64,000 nt of DNA from Actinomadura macra NBRC 14102 (GTDB lineage: Bacteria; Actinomycetota; Actinomycetes; Streptosporangiales; Streptosporangiaceae): positions 186,001-250,000 of the forward strand of contig NZ_BCQT01000006.1 of the NCBI RefSeq assembly GCF_001552215.1, given 5' to 3'. A program made the position numbers and the translations under genes. Numbering within the stretch: position 1 is the first letter of the stretch; every line of letters begins with the position of its first letter. The notes beneath the pieces are model-generated. The model did no database searches and was not told the DNA's origin. It was given only the letters and a program-made list of their open reading frames with translations. This document shows positions 31,645-41,478 of this stretch, piece after piece.

Positions 31645-33282
31645 CTACTCGGTGGACATGTGGGGGTAGCGGTAGTCGGTGGGCGGCACGAACGTCTCCT
31701 TGATGGAGCGCGGCGACGTCCATCGGAGGAGGTTGAGGATGGAGCCGGCCTTGTCGTTGGTGCCGGACGCGCGGGCGCCGCCGAAGGGCTGTTGTCCGAC
31801 GACGGCTCCGGTGGGCTTGTCGTTGACGTAGAAGTTCCCGGCCGCGTAGCGGAGGACTTCGGCGGTGCGGGCCACGGCGGCGCGGTCGTCGGCGATGATC
31901 GCGCCGGTCAGCGCGTACGCCGACGCCGACTCCATCTGGGCGAGCATCTCCTCGTACCGGTCGTCCTCGTAGACGTGGACGCCGAGGATCGGGCCGAAGT
32001 ACTCGGTGCGGAAGATCTCGTCGGCGGGGTCGTCCGAGACGAGGACGGTCGGCCGGACGAAGTAGCCGACCGAGTCGTCGTAGGTCCCGCCGGCGATGAT
32101 CTCGACGGACGGGTCGTCCTGCGCGCGGTCGATCGCGGCCTTGCTCTTCGCGAACGCCCGCTCGTCGATCAGGGCGCCCATGAAGTGGGACAGGTCGGTC
32201 ACGTCGCCCATGGTCAGCTCGTCGACCTCGGCGGCGAGCGTCTCCTTCAGGCCGCCCTCCCAGAGTGACCGGGGGACGTAGGCGCGGGAGGCGGCCGAGC
32301 ATTTCTGCCCTTGGTACTCGAAGGCGCCCCGCACCAGCGCCGTCCTCAGGATGCCGGGGTCGGCGGACGGGTGGGCGACGATGAAGTCCTTGCCGCCGGT
32401 CTCGCCCACGAGCCGCGGGTAGGACCGGAACTTCTCGATGTTGTTCCCGACCGTCTTCCACAGGTGCTGGAACGTGGCGGTGGACCCGGTGAAGTGGATC
32501 CCGGCCAGTTCCGGGTGCGCCAGCGCCACGTCCGACACCGCGAGCCCGTCGCCGGTGACCAGGTTGATGACGCCCGGCGGCAGTCCGGCCTCCTCCAGCA
32601 GCCGCATGAGCAGCACGGCCGAGTACGTCTGCGTCGGCGACGGCTTCCACACGACCACGTTCCCCATGAGCGCGGGGGCGGTCGGCAGGTTGGCGGCAAT
32701 GGCCGTGAAGTTGAAGGGGGTGATGGCGTAGACGAACCCCTCCAGCGGACGGTGGTCGGAGCGGTTCCACACGCCGGGGCTGCTGATCGGCTGCTCGGCG
32801 ACGACCCGCCGGGCGAAGTGCACGTTGAAGCGCCAGAAGTCGACGAGCTCGCACGGGCTGTCGATCTCCGCCTGCTGGACGGTCTTGGACTGGCCGAGCA
32901 TCGTCGCGGCCAGCAGCGTCTCCCGCCACGGTCCCGACAGCAGGTCGGCGGCGCGCAGGAAGATCGCGGCCCGGTCGTCCAGCGACAGCGCCCGCCACGC
33001 GGGAGCGGCCGTCAGTGCGGCCTCGATGGCGTCCTGCGCGTCGTCCTCGGTCGCCGTCCCGAGCGTTCCGAGGACCGAGGCGTGCCGGTGCGGTTGCACG
33101 ACCGCCACCTTCGCCCCGGCGCCGAGCCGCCGCTCCCCGCCGATCGTCATGGGCAGGTCGATGGGGGCCTGCGCGGTCAGCTCGGCGAGCTTGGCCTCCA
33201 GCCGGGCCCGCTCGGCGCTGCCGGGGGCGTAGCCGCGCACCGGCTCGTTCACCGGCGTCGGAACAGTGGTCACGGCGTCCAT
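31645..33282 (-). CDS. pruA: L-glutamate gamma-semialdehyde (P5C) dehydrogenase
   Basis: 545 aa aldehyde dehydrogenase oxidising glutamate semialdehyde/P5C to glutamate with NAD+, the second step of proline catabolism. Landmarks: AITPFNFTAIAANLP (substrate/NAD region), FTGSTATFQHLW, ETGGKDFIVAHPSAD, the catalytic cysteine in FEYQGQKCSAASR, and TEYFGPILGVHVY. AGGAGG lies 9 nt before ATG 33282. It is downstream of proline dehydrogenase (18-nt gap), so the two form an operon. Confidence 0.93.
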   Translation of the reverse strand: MDAVTTVPTPVNEPVRGYAPGSAERARLEAKLAELTAQAPIDLPMTIGGERRLGAGAKVAVVQPHRHASVLGTLGTATEDDAQDAIEAALTAAPAWRALSLDDRAAIFLRAADLLSGPWRETLLAATMLGQSKTVQQAEIDSPCELVDFWRFNVHFARRVVAEQPISSPGVWNRSDHRPLEGFVYAITPFNFTAIAANLPTAPALMGNVVVWKPSPTQTYSAVLLMRLLEEAGLPPGVINLVTGDGLAVSDVALAHPELAGIHFTGSTATFQHLWKTVGNNIEKFRSYPRLVGETGGKDFIVAHPSADPGILRTALVRGAFEYQGQKCSAASRAYVPRSLWEGGLKETLAAEVDELTMGDVTDLSHFMGALIDERAFAKSKAAIDRAQDDPSVEIIAGGTYDDSVGYFVRPTVLVSDDPADEIFRTEYFGPILGVHVYEDDRYEEMLAQMESASAYALTGAIIADDRAAVARTAEVLRYAAGNFYVNDKPTGAVVGQQPFGGARASGTNDKAGSILNLLRWTSPRSIKETFVPPTDYRYPHMSTE

Positions 33283-33299
33283 GAAAGGGACCCTCCTGG

Positions 33300-34214
33300 T
33301 CAGCGAGAGACGAACGAACGGAGAAAGAACACGAGGTTGGCGGGGCGTTCGGCCAGGCGCCGCATGAAATACCCGTACCAGTCGGCCCCGTACGGGACGT
33401 AGACGCGCATCTGGTGCGCCTCTGCCAGCCGCCGCTGCTCGGCGGCGCGGATCCCGTAGAGCATCTGGAACTCGTACGAGTCGGCGGCCCTGGCGGATCG
33501 TGCGGCCATGGCGAGCGCGATCTCGATCATGCGCGGGTCGTGGCTACCGACCATGGGGTAGCCGGCCCCCTCCATGAGGGTTCGCAGCCCCCGCACGTAG
33601 GCGCGGTCGATCTCCGGCTTCCCCTGGAACGCCACCGAGCCCGGCTCCGCGTAGGCGCCCTTGACGAGCCGGACCCGTGACCCCTCGTGGGCGAGGTCCC
33701 GCAGGTCGCCCTCGCTTCGGCGCAGCATGGCCTGGACGGCCACCCCCACCCAGGGGAAGTCGGCGCGCAGCTTGCCGAGGATGTCCAGCGTGGAGTCGAC
33801 GGTCGTGTGGTCCTCCATGTCGAGCGTGACGGTCATGCCCGCCCGTCCCGCCGCGGCGCAGACGGCCCGCGCGTTGTCGAGCGCGAGATCACCGGGAAGC
33901 CGCTGCCCCAGCGCCGACAGCTTCACCGAAGCCTCGGAACCTTTCGCGAGTCCCTGCTCCTCCAGAGCCGCGAGCAGATCCAGGTAGGCGTCCCTCGTGG
34001 CGTCGGCCTGGCTGCGCTCGGTGGTGTCCTCTCCCAGGTGGTCGAGCGTCGTCAGGAGCCCTGCGCCCGACAGCTCCCGCACCACGCCGATCGCGTCCTC
34101 CACCGTCTCACCGGCCACGAACCGGTCGACGACTCCCCTGGTGAGAGGGACGGTCGTCACCACACCGCGCATCCGGTCACTGCGCGCCGCCGCAAGCAGA
34201 AGGGGACTGGGCAT
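33300..34214 (-). CDS. Proline dehydrogenase (monofunctional)
   Basis: 304 aa FAD enzyme oxidising proline to P5C. Family segments visible: MTVTLDMEDHTTVD, VQAMLRRSEGD, RVRLVKGAYAEP, GSHDPRMIEIAL, YEFQMLYGIR and the C-terminal VYVPYGADWYGYFMRRLAERPAN that closes the substrate pocket. ATG 34214 has GGAGG 5 nt upstream; an ATG four codons earlier is less well placed. First gene of the pair with pruA, divergent from a PucR-type regulator. Confidence 0.92.
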   Translation of the reverse strand: MPSPLLLAAARSDRMRGVVTTVPLTRGVVDRFVAGETVEDAIGVVRELSGAGLLTTLDHLGEDTTERSQADATRDAYLDLLAALEEQGLAKGSEASVKLSALGQRLPGDLALDNARAVCAAAGRAGMTVTLDMEDHTTVDSTLDILGKLRADFPWVGVAVQAMLRRSEGDLRDLAHEGSRVRLVKGAYAEPGSVAFQGKPEIDRAYVRGLRTLMEGAGYPMVGSHDPRMIEIALAMAARSARAADSYEFQMLYGIRAAEQRRLAEAHQMRVYVPYGADWYGYFMRRLAERPANLVFFLRSFVSR

Positions 34215-34325
34215 CGAGACCTCCAACCACGATTGACATCTCGCACGTTAGAAGCGATCTCGTACGGTCGCGTATAGTCAACTGTCACTTTCGGGCAGCA
34301 TATTTGTCATACAGATGTCAGAAGG

Positions 34326-35426
34326 ATGACCATGGCCCTCGATCTGCAGGAGATCGTGGAACTGGCCGCCGACCTCCTGGGCGCACCCGCGACCCTGGAG
34401 GACCGCGACTTCCACCTCGTGGCCTACGCCGCGCACGGCGACACGATCGACCCCGTCCGGATGGAGTCGATCCTGCACCGCCGCGCGACCGAGGCCGTCC
34501 GCACCCGCTTCGAACGCCACGGCATCGCCCGCGCGACCGGGCCCGTCCGCATCCCCGCCGACACGTCCCGCGGCCAGCTCGGCCGGCTGTGCCTGCCCGC
34601 CCGCTGGAACAACGTCACCTACGGCTACCTCTGGCTGCTGGACGACCAGGAGCGCATCACCGGCCCCCGCGCGGCCCAGGCCATGCCGCTCTGCGAGCGC
34701 GCCGGGCTTCTCATGGCGCGGCAGGCCCGCGAGCGCGACGACCTCGGCTACCGGGTCGCCGACCTCCTGTCGACGCAGCCCGACGTCCGCGCCCAGGCCG
34801 CCAGCGAACTCGCCGAAGCCGACCTGAGCACCCCCCTGGCCGTCGCCGTCCTCCGCACCCGCACCGCCGAACCGCTCAACCCGTGGCTGCTCCCCCACTC
34901 CGTCCTCACGACGGTCTGGCAGGGCGACCACATCCTCGTCATCCCGACCGCCGCCCCCCGCGCGGTCGTCGACCGCGCCCGGCGCCTGCTTGAGGAGCGC
35001 AACACGCCCGTCCAGGCGGGCCTCTGCACCCCGTGCGCCACTCTGGACCACGTCCACGAGTGCTGGCTGCGCGCCCGCGTGGCCGCCCGCGTCGCGGCTC
35101 CCGGCGAGACCCGCGACTGGACGTCCCTGGGCGTCCTCCGTCTCCTGCGCCACACCGGCGACGAACCTCTCACCCAAGCCACGCAGACCCCGGGCACGCA
35201 AAGGCTCCTGGAACACCCCGATCTGGCCGAGACAGCCCGCACCTTCCTGGACCTGGCAGGCAACGTCCAGCAGACGGCCAAGGCCCTCAACGTCCACCGC
35301 CAGACCCTCTACCACCGGCTCCGCCGCATTGAGGAGCTGACGTCCCTCGACCTCGCCGACGGTCAAGCCCGCCTGACGATCCACCTGGCCCTCACCCTCA
35401 CCCCTCACCTCAACCCCCACGCCTGA
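34326..35426 (+). CDS. PucR-family transcriptional regulator of proline catabolism
   Basis: 366 aa with a sensory N-terminal half, a GGDEF-like middle and the PucR C-terminal HTH: LLEHPDLAETARTFLDLAGN, then VQQTAKALNVHRQTLYHRLRR. Regulators of this type next to proline dehydrogenase activate put genes in response to proline; role inferred from position. AGAAGG precedes ATG 34326. The 111-bp divergent intergenic region is AT-richer than its surroundings and contains ttgaca at 34233 and tatagt at 34273, possible promoter elements. Confidence 0.82.
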   Translation: MTMALDLQEIVELAADLLGAPATLEDRDFHLVAYAAHGDTIDPVRMESILHRRATEAVRTRFERHGIARATGPVRIPADTSRGQLGRLCLPARWNNVTYGYLWLLDDQERITGPRAAQAMPLCERAGLLMARQARERDDLGYRVADLLSTQPDVRAQAASELAEADLSTPLAVAVLRTRTAEPLNPWLLPHSVLTTVWQGDHILVIPTAAPRAVVDRARRLLEERNTPVQAGLCTPCATLDHVHECWLRARVAARVAAPGETRDWTSLGVLRLLRHTGDEPLTQATQTPGTQRLLEHPDLAETARTFLDLAGNVQQTAKALNVHRQTLYHRLRRIEELTSLDLADGQARLTIHLALTLTPHLNPHA

Positions 35427-35541
35427 GCGCAAGCGGGCTCTGACCTGCGGTCTCCGGGTGACATCTCGGTGGCGGCGAAGGACGCCGGGCGCGTGCGGGC
35501 AAGAAAACTCTCGGCGAATTCCCCGCCTTCTCCCCGTTGAT

Positions 35542-35560
35542 CTTCCGGGTGTGCCGGAAG
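35542..35560. promoter_or_regulatory. Inverted repeat cttccgg-gtgtg-ccggaag
   Basis: Perfect 7-bp arms, 5-bp centre, 100 bp upstream of the glycosyltransferase/two-component operon. It may be a regulator site, for example for the operon's own response regulator, or a hairpin. The rest of 35427-35659 holds no gene. Confidence 0.35.
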
Positions 35561-35659
35561 TGTCATGGGGTCCCCGCGCCGGGGACGCGACCGACGTCCC
35601 CGAATACCCGGTGCGGTAGGCGTTCACGCTCCCTACCTGATCGGTCCTTCGAGGTTCCC

Positions 35660-36964
35660 ATGACGCCTGCTCCCAGTGATGTCAGCTCGACCGCGGACAG
35701 CGCGGCCGAGCGCTACCATCCCCGCTTCGTCCCGGACGTGGAAGCATCCGGGACACCGACCGTGGAGATCGTTCTCCCCGTCTACAACGAAGAAAGGGCC
35801 CTTCCCGGCTGCGTGCACACGCTCCACGCGTACCTGCTCGAACACCTGCCCTTCCCCTGGTGCATCACCGTCGCAGACAACGCCAGCACCGACCGGACCC
35901 TCCAGGTCGCGCGCAGACTCGCGTCCGACCTGCCAGGCCTGAACGTGCTGCACCTGGACCGCAAGGGGCGCGGCCTGGCCCTGCGACGGGCATGGGTCAC
36001 CAGCGAAGCCGACATCGTCGCCTACATGGACGTCGACCTGTCGACCGGGCTGGACGGGCTGCTGCCGCTGCTCGCGCCCCTGGCCAGCGGGCATTCCGAC
36101 CTGGCGATCGGCAGCCGCCTCGCGCCCGGGGCCCGCACCGTGCGCGGCCCGCGCCGCGAGTTGATCTCGCGCTGTTACAACGCGCTGCTGCGGTACGGGC
36201 TCGGCGCCCGCTTCAGCGACGCGCAGTGCGGCTTCAAGGCCGCGCGGACACGCGTCGTCCGGCCGCTGCTGACGGTGACGCGGGACGATTCGTGGTTCTT
36301 CGACACCGAACTGCTGGTCCTCGCCGAACACAACGGCCTGCGCATCCACGAGGTGCCGGTCGACTGGGTCGAGGACGTCGACAGCCGCGTCAACATCGTC
36401 CGGACCGTCCTGGACGATCTGAAGGGGATGTGGCGAATGGCGAGGTCGAAGGCATCCGGGTCCGCCGACGTCGCGGTGCCGCGCCGGGCCGAGCCGTCCG
36501 CCGCGCATCCCGACGCGGTGCTCGCGCCCGCAGGCAAGCGGGCGGCCCTGACCTGGGAACTGGTCTGCTTCATAGCGATCGGCATCGTCTCGACGGCCGG
36601 GCAGGCGCTGCTGTACTGGCTGCTGCGGTCGTGGTGGCCGGCGGTGGTGGCCAATCTGGTCTCGCTGGTGGTGCTGACGGTGCTCAACACCGAGGCGAAC
36701 CGGCGGCTGACGTTCCGCGGGGCCGCGGTCGGCGCCGGACGTGCGCATCTGGGCGCCGGTGCCCTGTTCACGGTGGGGTACTCGGTGACGTCCGCAGCCG
36801 TGCTGCTGTTCCAGCGTGCCGAGCCCGACGCCTCGCACGGCGCCGAAACCCTGGTCCTGGCGGTCGCGTCGGTGCTGGTCACCGCGATCCGCTTCGTCGT
36901 GCTGCGAACGGCGGTGTTCCGCCGCCGCGCCGCTCCCGCCCTCGATGAAAGCGAATCCTCATGA
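35660..36964 (+). CDS. GT2 glycosyltransferase with C-terminal GtrA-like membrane domain
   Basis: 434 aa. Residues about 30-270 form a dolichyl-phosphate-mannose-synthase-like GT2 domain: VEIVLPVYNEERALPG, VADNASTDRT, metal site YMDVDLSTG and the acceptor part QCGFKAARTRV. Residues about 305-425 hold four membrane helices of a GtrA-like flippase domain. It probably loads a sugar onto polyprenyl phosphate and flips it. ATG 35660 has GAGG 6 nt upstream. Its stop overlaps the start of the GT39 gene (ATGA), consistent with that gene using the lipid-linked sugar. Confidence 0.87.
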   Translation: MTPAPSDVSSTADSAAERYHPRFVPDVEASGTPTVEIVLPVYNEERALPGCVHTLHAYLLEHLPFPWCITVADNASTDRTLQVARRLASDLPGLNVLHLDRKGRGLALRRAWVTSEADIVAYMDVDLSTGLDGLLPLLAPLASGHSDLAIGSRLAPGARTVRGPRRELISRCYNALLRYGLGARFSDAQCGFKAARTRVVRPLLTVTRDDSWFFDTELLVLAEHNGLRIHEVPVDWVEDVDSRVNIVRTVLDDLKGMWRMARSKASGSADVAVPRRAEPSAAHPDAVLAPAGKRAALTWELVCFIAIGIVSTAGQALLYWLLRSWWPAVVANLVSLVVLTVLNTEANRRLTFRGAAVGAGRAHLGAGALFTVGYSVTSAAVLLFQRAEPDASHGAETLVLAVASVLVTAIRFVVLRTAVFRRRAAPALDESESS

Positions 36965-38967
36965 GCTCCGACATCGTCACCCCGGCCGACTCCCCGCCGA
37001 GGTCGCCCGCGGCCCCGCCGCGGTCCGTGCCCACCTGGGCTCCCACTGCCGCGCTCGGCGCGATCCTCGCCCTGTCCTGCGTTCTGTACGGCTGGTCCCT
37101 CAACTCACTGGGGTGGGGGAACGCGTACTACTCGGCAGCGGTGAAGTCGATGGGCGAAGGCTTCACGAACTTCATGTTCGGCTCGTACGACCCGGTGGGC
37201 GTGGTCACGGTGGACAAGCCCCCGGCCGGGCTGTGGCCGCAGGTGATCAGCATCAAGCTGTTCGGACTGCACGGTTGGGCGCTGCTGCTGCCCCAGGTGA
37301 TCGAGGGCGTCCTGGCCGTGCTGGTGCTGCACCGGGCGGTGCGCCGCTGGGCCGGCGAAGGCGCCGGCCTGGTCGCCGCGTTCGTCCTGACACTCACCCC
37401 GGTCACCGTGGCGATCACCCGCACCAACAATCTCGACACCCCGATGCTCCTCCTGCTGGTGTGCGCGGCGTACGCGCTGACCCGGGCCGTCCAGGAGCCT
37501 GCGGGCCGGGCCGCCACATGGTGGCTGTGCGGGGCCGCGTCCCTGATCGGCTGCGGGTTCGTCACGAAGATGCTGGCGGCGTGGATCGTGCTGCCCGCTT
37601 TCACGGCCGCCTGGCTGGTCGGCGCGAGCGGCCCCTGGATGGCCAGAATCTGGAGGCTGGTGGCGTCGGGTGCGGTCCTGGCCGTGACGTCGCTCTGGTG
37701 GGTGGCGCTGGTGGCCCTGTGGCCGGGTGACCGGCCCTACATCGGCGGCAGCAAGGACGGTTCGGCCTGGGATCTGGTCATCGGCTACAACGGCCTTGGC
37801 CGCGTTTTCGGGCAGGGACCGGGCCCCGGCGGTCCACGTCCCGGTGGCCCGGAGGGCGCGCCGAGACCCGGCCCGATGTTCGGCGGCGACACGGGCCCGC
37901 TGCGGATGTTCGGGGACGAGGTGGCCGGGCAGATCAGCTGGCTGCTCCCGGTGTGCGCGGTGGCCATCGCGGTCGCCGTGCTATGTCGCAAGCACCGGTT
38001 GCCCGCCACGGGCTGGGTCCTGTGGAGCCTCTGGCTGGTCGTGTGCGCCGCCGTGTTCTCCTTGCAGAAAGGGATCTTCCACCCGTACTACACGACGCAG
38101 CTCGCCCCGGCCATCGGCGCTCTGTGCGGGGGGCTGGCGGTCGTGCTGGTCCGCGCCCACCGGGCCGGTTCCCGGTGGCCCGCCCCGGTCGCGGCGGTCA
38201 CCGTCGCGAGCACGGCGGCGTGGGCCGTGGTGGTGATCCGGCGGTCACCACAGTGGCACGGGTGGCTGGTGTGGCCGGTGGCCGTCACCGGGGTGGCCGC
38301 CCTTGTGCTGCTGTGCGCCGCGTGCTGGCGTCCCGCCCGATTGGTGCCCGTGGCGCTCGGAGCCGGCGCGCTGGCGGTGCTGATCGCGCCCGCCGCGTGG
38401 TCGGTGATCGTTCCTTTCGGCGGGCCGATCAGCGGGGGTCTCCCCGCCGCGGGCCCGCGGATGATGCCGCCGCTCCGGGAGGGAGGGGACATGCCTCGTG
38501 GTCTCCCCCCGAGGCCCGGTGGCCCCCGCCGGTTCGGTCCCTTCCCGCCGGGGGGCGCGAGAGAGGGGGCGGTGCTCACCGCCGACCAGAAGAAGGTCCT
38601 GGACTACACGCGACGCAACTCCGGCTCGGCGCGGATCACCCTGGCCGTCGAAGGCGGCGCGATGGCCGCATCGGTGTACATCCTGCACAGCGACTCGCAC
38701 GTCATCGGCATGGGCGGCTTCATGTCGGCCGATGACGCTCCGTCGGTTCGGCGGCTTGAGAAGTGGACACGCAGCGGTGAGCTGCGCTTCGTTCTCGGCT
38801 CCGCGATGCCGCCGGGCCCGTTCCCGAGACGGACCGGCCCGCCGGCGGAGCGAAGCGCGTGGGTCTCCCGTCACTGCCGGGCAGTGCCCCCTTCTGTCTA
38901 CGGCAGTCAGGCCGGCCCGATGGGGATGGGAGGTGCCGCTACCCTCTACGACTGCGCGGCTCGCTGA
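36961..38967 (+). CDS. GT39-family polyprenyl-sugar glycosyltransferase (ArnT/PMT-like)
   Basis: 668 aa integral membrane protein with about 11-13 helices. The first periplasmic loop carries NAYYSAAVKSMGEGFTNF and DKPPAGLW, the acidic DKPP motif typical of this actinobacterial GT39 group. A Gly/Pro/Arg-rich loop (about residues 280-310) and a soluble C-terminal domain follow. It likely transfers a sugar from polyprenyl phosphate to a surface acceptor. It overlaps the GT2 gene by 4 nt and precedes the two-component genes by 23 nt, so all four are one operon. Confidence 0.85.
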   Translation: MSSDIVTPADSPPRSPAAPPRSVPTWAPTAALGAILALSCVLYGWSLNSLGWGNAYYSAAVKSMGEGFTNFMFGSYDPVGVVTVDKPPAGLWPQVISIKLFGLHGWALLLPQVIEGVLAVLVLHRAVRRWAGEGAGLVAAFVLTLTPVTVAITRTNNLDTPMLLLLVCAAYALTRAVQEPAGRAATWWLCGAASLIGCGFVTKMLAAWIVLPAFTAAWLVGASGPWMARIWRLVASGAVLAVTSLWWVALVALWPGDRPYIGGSKDGSAWDLVIGYNGLGRVFGQGPGPGGPRPGGPEGAPRPGPMFGGDTGPLRMFGDEVAGQISWLLPVCAVAIAVAVLCRKHRLPATGWVLWSLWLVVCAAVFSLQKGIFHPYYTTQLAPAIGALCGGLAVVLVRAHRAGSRWPAPVAAVTVASTAAWAVVVIRRSPQWHGWLVWPVAVTGVAALVLLCAACWRPARLVPVALGAGALAVLIAPAAWSVIVPFGGPISGGLPAAGPRMMPPLREGGDMPRGLPPRPGGPRRFGPFPPGGAREGAVLTADQKKVLDYTRRNSGSARITLAVEGGAMAASVYILHSDSHVIGMGGFMSADDAPSVRRLEKWTRSGELRFVLGSAMPPGPFPRRTGPPAERSAWVSRHCRAVPPSVYGSQAGPMGMGGAATLYDCAAR

Positions 38968-38990
38968 ACCCGTTGGCGAGGTGATCGATC

Positions 38991-39722
38991 GTGGTCGAGC
39001 AGGACGCGGAACAGTTCCCGCGGCGCGTGCTGGTCGTGGAGGACGAGGCCGGCATCCGCGTCCTGCTGGAGTCCACGCTCCGGTTGTCGGGTTACGAGGT
39101 GGACAGCTGCGACACCGGCCAGGGCGCGCTGCTGGCCATCAAGCGGTTCGACCCGGACCTGATCATCCTCGACGTGATGCTCCCGGACGTGGACGGTCTG
39201 GCCGTCACCGAGGCCCTGCGGGCGGTGGGGGTCGACACCCCGATCCTGTTCCTGACTGCCCTCGGCGAGGTCCAGGACCGCATCGCCGGGCTCGCCGCCG
39301 GGGCGGACGACTACGTCACCAAGCCGTTCAGTCTGGAGGAGGTGCTGCTGCGCATCCAGGCGATCCTCCGGCGATCCCGCGCTGCCGACGGCAACGGAAC
39401 GGCTCGGGACGTCCTGCGCTACGCCGACCTGATCCTGGACGACGCCGCCCACGAGGTGCATCGCGCGGGCGAGTATATCCGGCTCTCCCCCACCGAGTTC
39501 AGCCTGCTCGCCTACCTGATGGCCAACCCGAACCGGGTCCTCAGCAAGGCCCAGATCCTCGCCCACGTGTGGCGGTACGACTTCAACGGAGACGGCCGCA
39601 TCGTCGAGACCTACGTCAAGTACCTGCGCCGCAAGATCGACCGCTTCGACCCGCCGCTCATCCACACCGTCCGGGGGGTGGGGTACTGTCTGCGGCTGCC
39701 CCGCGAGACGGCCGGACCGTGA
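38991..39722 (+). CDS. OmpR-family response regulator
   Basis: 243 aa: receiver domain with acidic pair ED (17-18), phospho-acceptor D61 in LIILDVMLPD and the VTKPF lysine, then a winged-helix DNA-binding domain (LSPTEFSLLAYLMANPNRVL and VETYVKYLRRKIDR). GTG start with GAGGTG 8 nt upstream. The stop overlaps the kinase start by 4 nt, so it is the cognate regulator. Likely controls cell-surface glycosylation genes, including this operon; target inferred. Confidence 0.92.
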   Translation: MVEQDAEQFPRRVLVVEDEAGIRVLLESTLRLSGYEVDSCDTGQGALLAIKRFDPDLIILDVMLPDVDGLAVTEALRAVGVDTPILFLTALGEVQDRIAGLAAGADDYVTKPFSLEEVLLRIQAILRRSRAADGNGTARDVLRYADLILDDAAHEVHRAGEYIRLSPTEFSLLAYLMANPNRVLSKAQILAHVWRYDFNGDGRIVETYVKYLRRKIDRFDPPLIHTVRGVGYCLRLPRETAGP

Positions 39723-41230
39723 TCAGGCTGCTCCCCGGGGGGCGGGGGTCGCTCCGCCGCCGCCTGGTGCTGGGCGCCACCGCCCTGGCGGCCGTGGCGG
39801 TCCTGACCACGCAGGCGATCGGGTTCGTGGTCCTGCGGTCGTGGCTGCTCGGCCAGGTGGACGATCAGCTACGCGACTTTCCCCCGACACCCGGCAAGGG
39901 ACGCTGGGAACCCGCCCTCCCACCACCGCCGCAGGGTGTGGATCTGCCGTCGGACTTCCGCCTCTACTTCTATGACAACTCCGGCCGTCTCTCGCCACGA
40001 TCCCTCGGACGCGGCCCGAAGTCGGCGCCCCGCCTCCCGCAGACCGCGGCCCGGCTGCCCCTGCGTCCAGGCGAGCTCACGACGCTCCCCGCGGCCGCCG
40101 GCGACGGCCGCTGGCGGGTGCGCCGCGGGACGGCACCCAACGGCGAGATCTTCATCGTCGCCCTCCCCATGGACACCGTCGACGGCGCGATGTCCAAGCT
40201 GCTGTGGCTCAACGGGGTCGTCCTGACGGTGACACTGGCCGCACTGGTGGTCGCCGGCCGCTGGGTGGTCCGGCTGGGGCTGCTGCCGCTCACGCGCATG
40301 GAGCGGACCGCGGAGGAGATCACGGCAGGCAGGCTGGACGAGCGGATCACCGACACCGACCCGCGCACCGAGATCGGCCGCCTGGGGGACGTGCTGAACG
40401 CCATGCTGGAACAGGTTCAGGGGGCGCTGCGGGAGCACGAGGCGTCCGAGGCCCGGCTCCGCCGTTTCGTCGCCGATGCCGGACATGAGTTGCGCACTCC
40501 CCTGACCTCCATCCAGGGCTTCGCCGAGCTGTCACTGCGCCACCACGAGCTCCCGGCACGCCAACGGCGCGCGGCCGACCGCCTGATCCGCCAGAACGCC
40601 GAGCGCATGAGCGTGCTGGTCGACGACCTGCTCCTGCTGGCCAAGCTGGACCTGGAGCCCACCTACGCCAGCGAGCCGGTCGACCTGCTCGCCATCGCCG
40701 CGGACGCCATCGGCGCCACCGCCGTCCACCATCCCAGCCGCCTCATCACCCTGAAACCCTTGGGCGACGGCGCAGGAGAACTGGAACTGGTAGAAACGAC
40801 CGGAAATCCCCATCGGCTCCGGCAGGTGCTGACGAATCTGGTCTCCAACGCCCTGATCCACACCCGCCCCGGCACCCCGATCCACGTCCGCGTCGGCATC
40901 GCCTGCGTGAACGCCGATCGCGGCACCGACCACAACGGCCGGGTCAGCCCCTCCCCCGCGCTGAAGGAGGGAACACAGATCTGCGTCATCGAGGTGGCCG
41001 ACGAGGGCCCCGGGCTCACCCCCGACAAGGCCGCCCACCTCTTCGAGCGCTTCTACCGCGTAGACCCGTCCCGCTCCCGCGACCACGGCGGCAACGGCCT
41101 AGGACTGGCCATAGCCGCCGCCATAGCCGAAGACCACGGCGGCCGCCTGGAACTGGACACAGCCCCCGGACAAGGCTGCACCTTCCGCCTAGTCCTCCCC
41201 ACCCCGCCAAACCCAGATCAGAGCACCTAA
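39719..41230 (+). CDS. Sensor histidine kinase
   Basis: 503 aa. N-terminal helix (about 15-45), an extracytoplasmic sensor region rich in Pro/Arg, a second helix (about 160-185), a HAMP domain (RMERTAEEITAGRLDERI), HisKA with the phospho-accepting histidine in AGHELRTPLTS, and a HATPase domain (LTNLVSNALIHT, DEGPGL, GNGLGLAIAAAIAEDHGG). GTG start overlaps the response regulator stop (GTGA). An insertion of about 20 residues separates the N-box from the G1 box. Last gene of the operon, followed by the GC-rich repeat and tRNA-fMet. Confidence 0.92.
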   Translation: MIRLLPGGRGSLRRRLVLGATALAAVAVLTTQAIGFVVLRSWLLGQVDDQLRDFPPTPGKGRWEPALPPPPQGVDLPSDFRLYFYDNSGRLSPRSLGRGPKSAPRLPQTAARLPLRPGELTTLPAAAGDGRWRVRRGTAPNGEIFIVALPMDTVDGAMSKLLWLNGVVLTVTLAALVVAGRWVVRLGLLPLTRMERTAEEITAGRLDERITDTDPRTEIGRLGDVLNAMLEQVQGALREHEASEARLRRFVADAGHELRTPLTSIQGFAELSLRHHELPARQRRAADRLIRQNAERMSVLVDDLLLLAKLDLEPTYASEPVDLLAIAADAIGATAVHHPSRLITLKPLGDGAGELELVETTGNPHRLRQVLTNLVSNALIHTRPGTPIHVRVGIACVNADRGTDHNGRVSPSPALKEGTQICVIEVADEGPGLTPDKAAHLFERFYRVDPSRSRDHGGNGLGLAIAAAIAEDHGGRLELDTAPGQGCTFRLVLPTPPNPDQST

Positions 41231-41478
41231 GCAGAGGCAAAGCCCGACAAGGGGCCAAGGCCCAGAGCCCCACAAAGGGGCCAAGGGTCGGAGCCCCAAA
41301 AATGGGCGAAGCCCAGGGGGCAAGGGGCGAAGCCCCAAAAGGGGCGGAGCCCCGAAGGGGGCGTGGGGGGCGGAGCCCCCCACATCGGGGGGTCCGGGGG
41401 GTCGCCCCCCCGGGAATGGCGAAGGGGCCCGCGGGGAAGTGCGCCAAAAGCGCACGACCACACGGACCCCAGGAACCG
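41231..41478. repeat. GC-rich REP-like region downstream of second tRNA-fMet
   Basis: Runs of short hairpins (ggggc-gaa-gcccc, ggggc-gga-gccccc). From 41362 it is nearly identical to 12609-12723, with one extra C in a C run. No gene is present on either strand. It shows that this tRNA locus and the integration-site locus are duplicates including their 3' flank. Confidence 0.75.
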
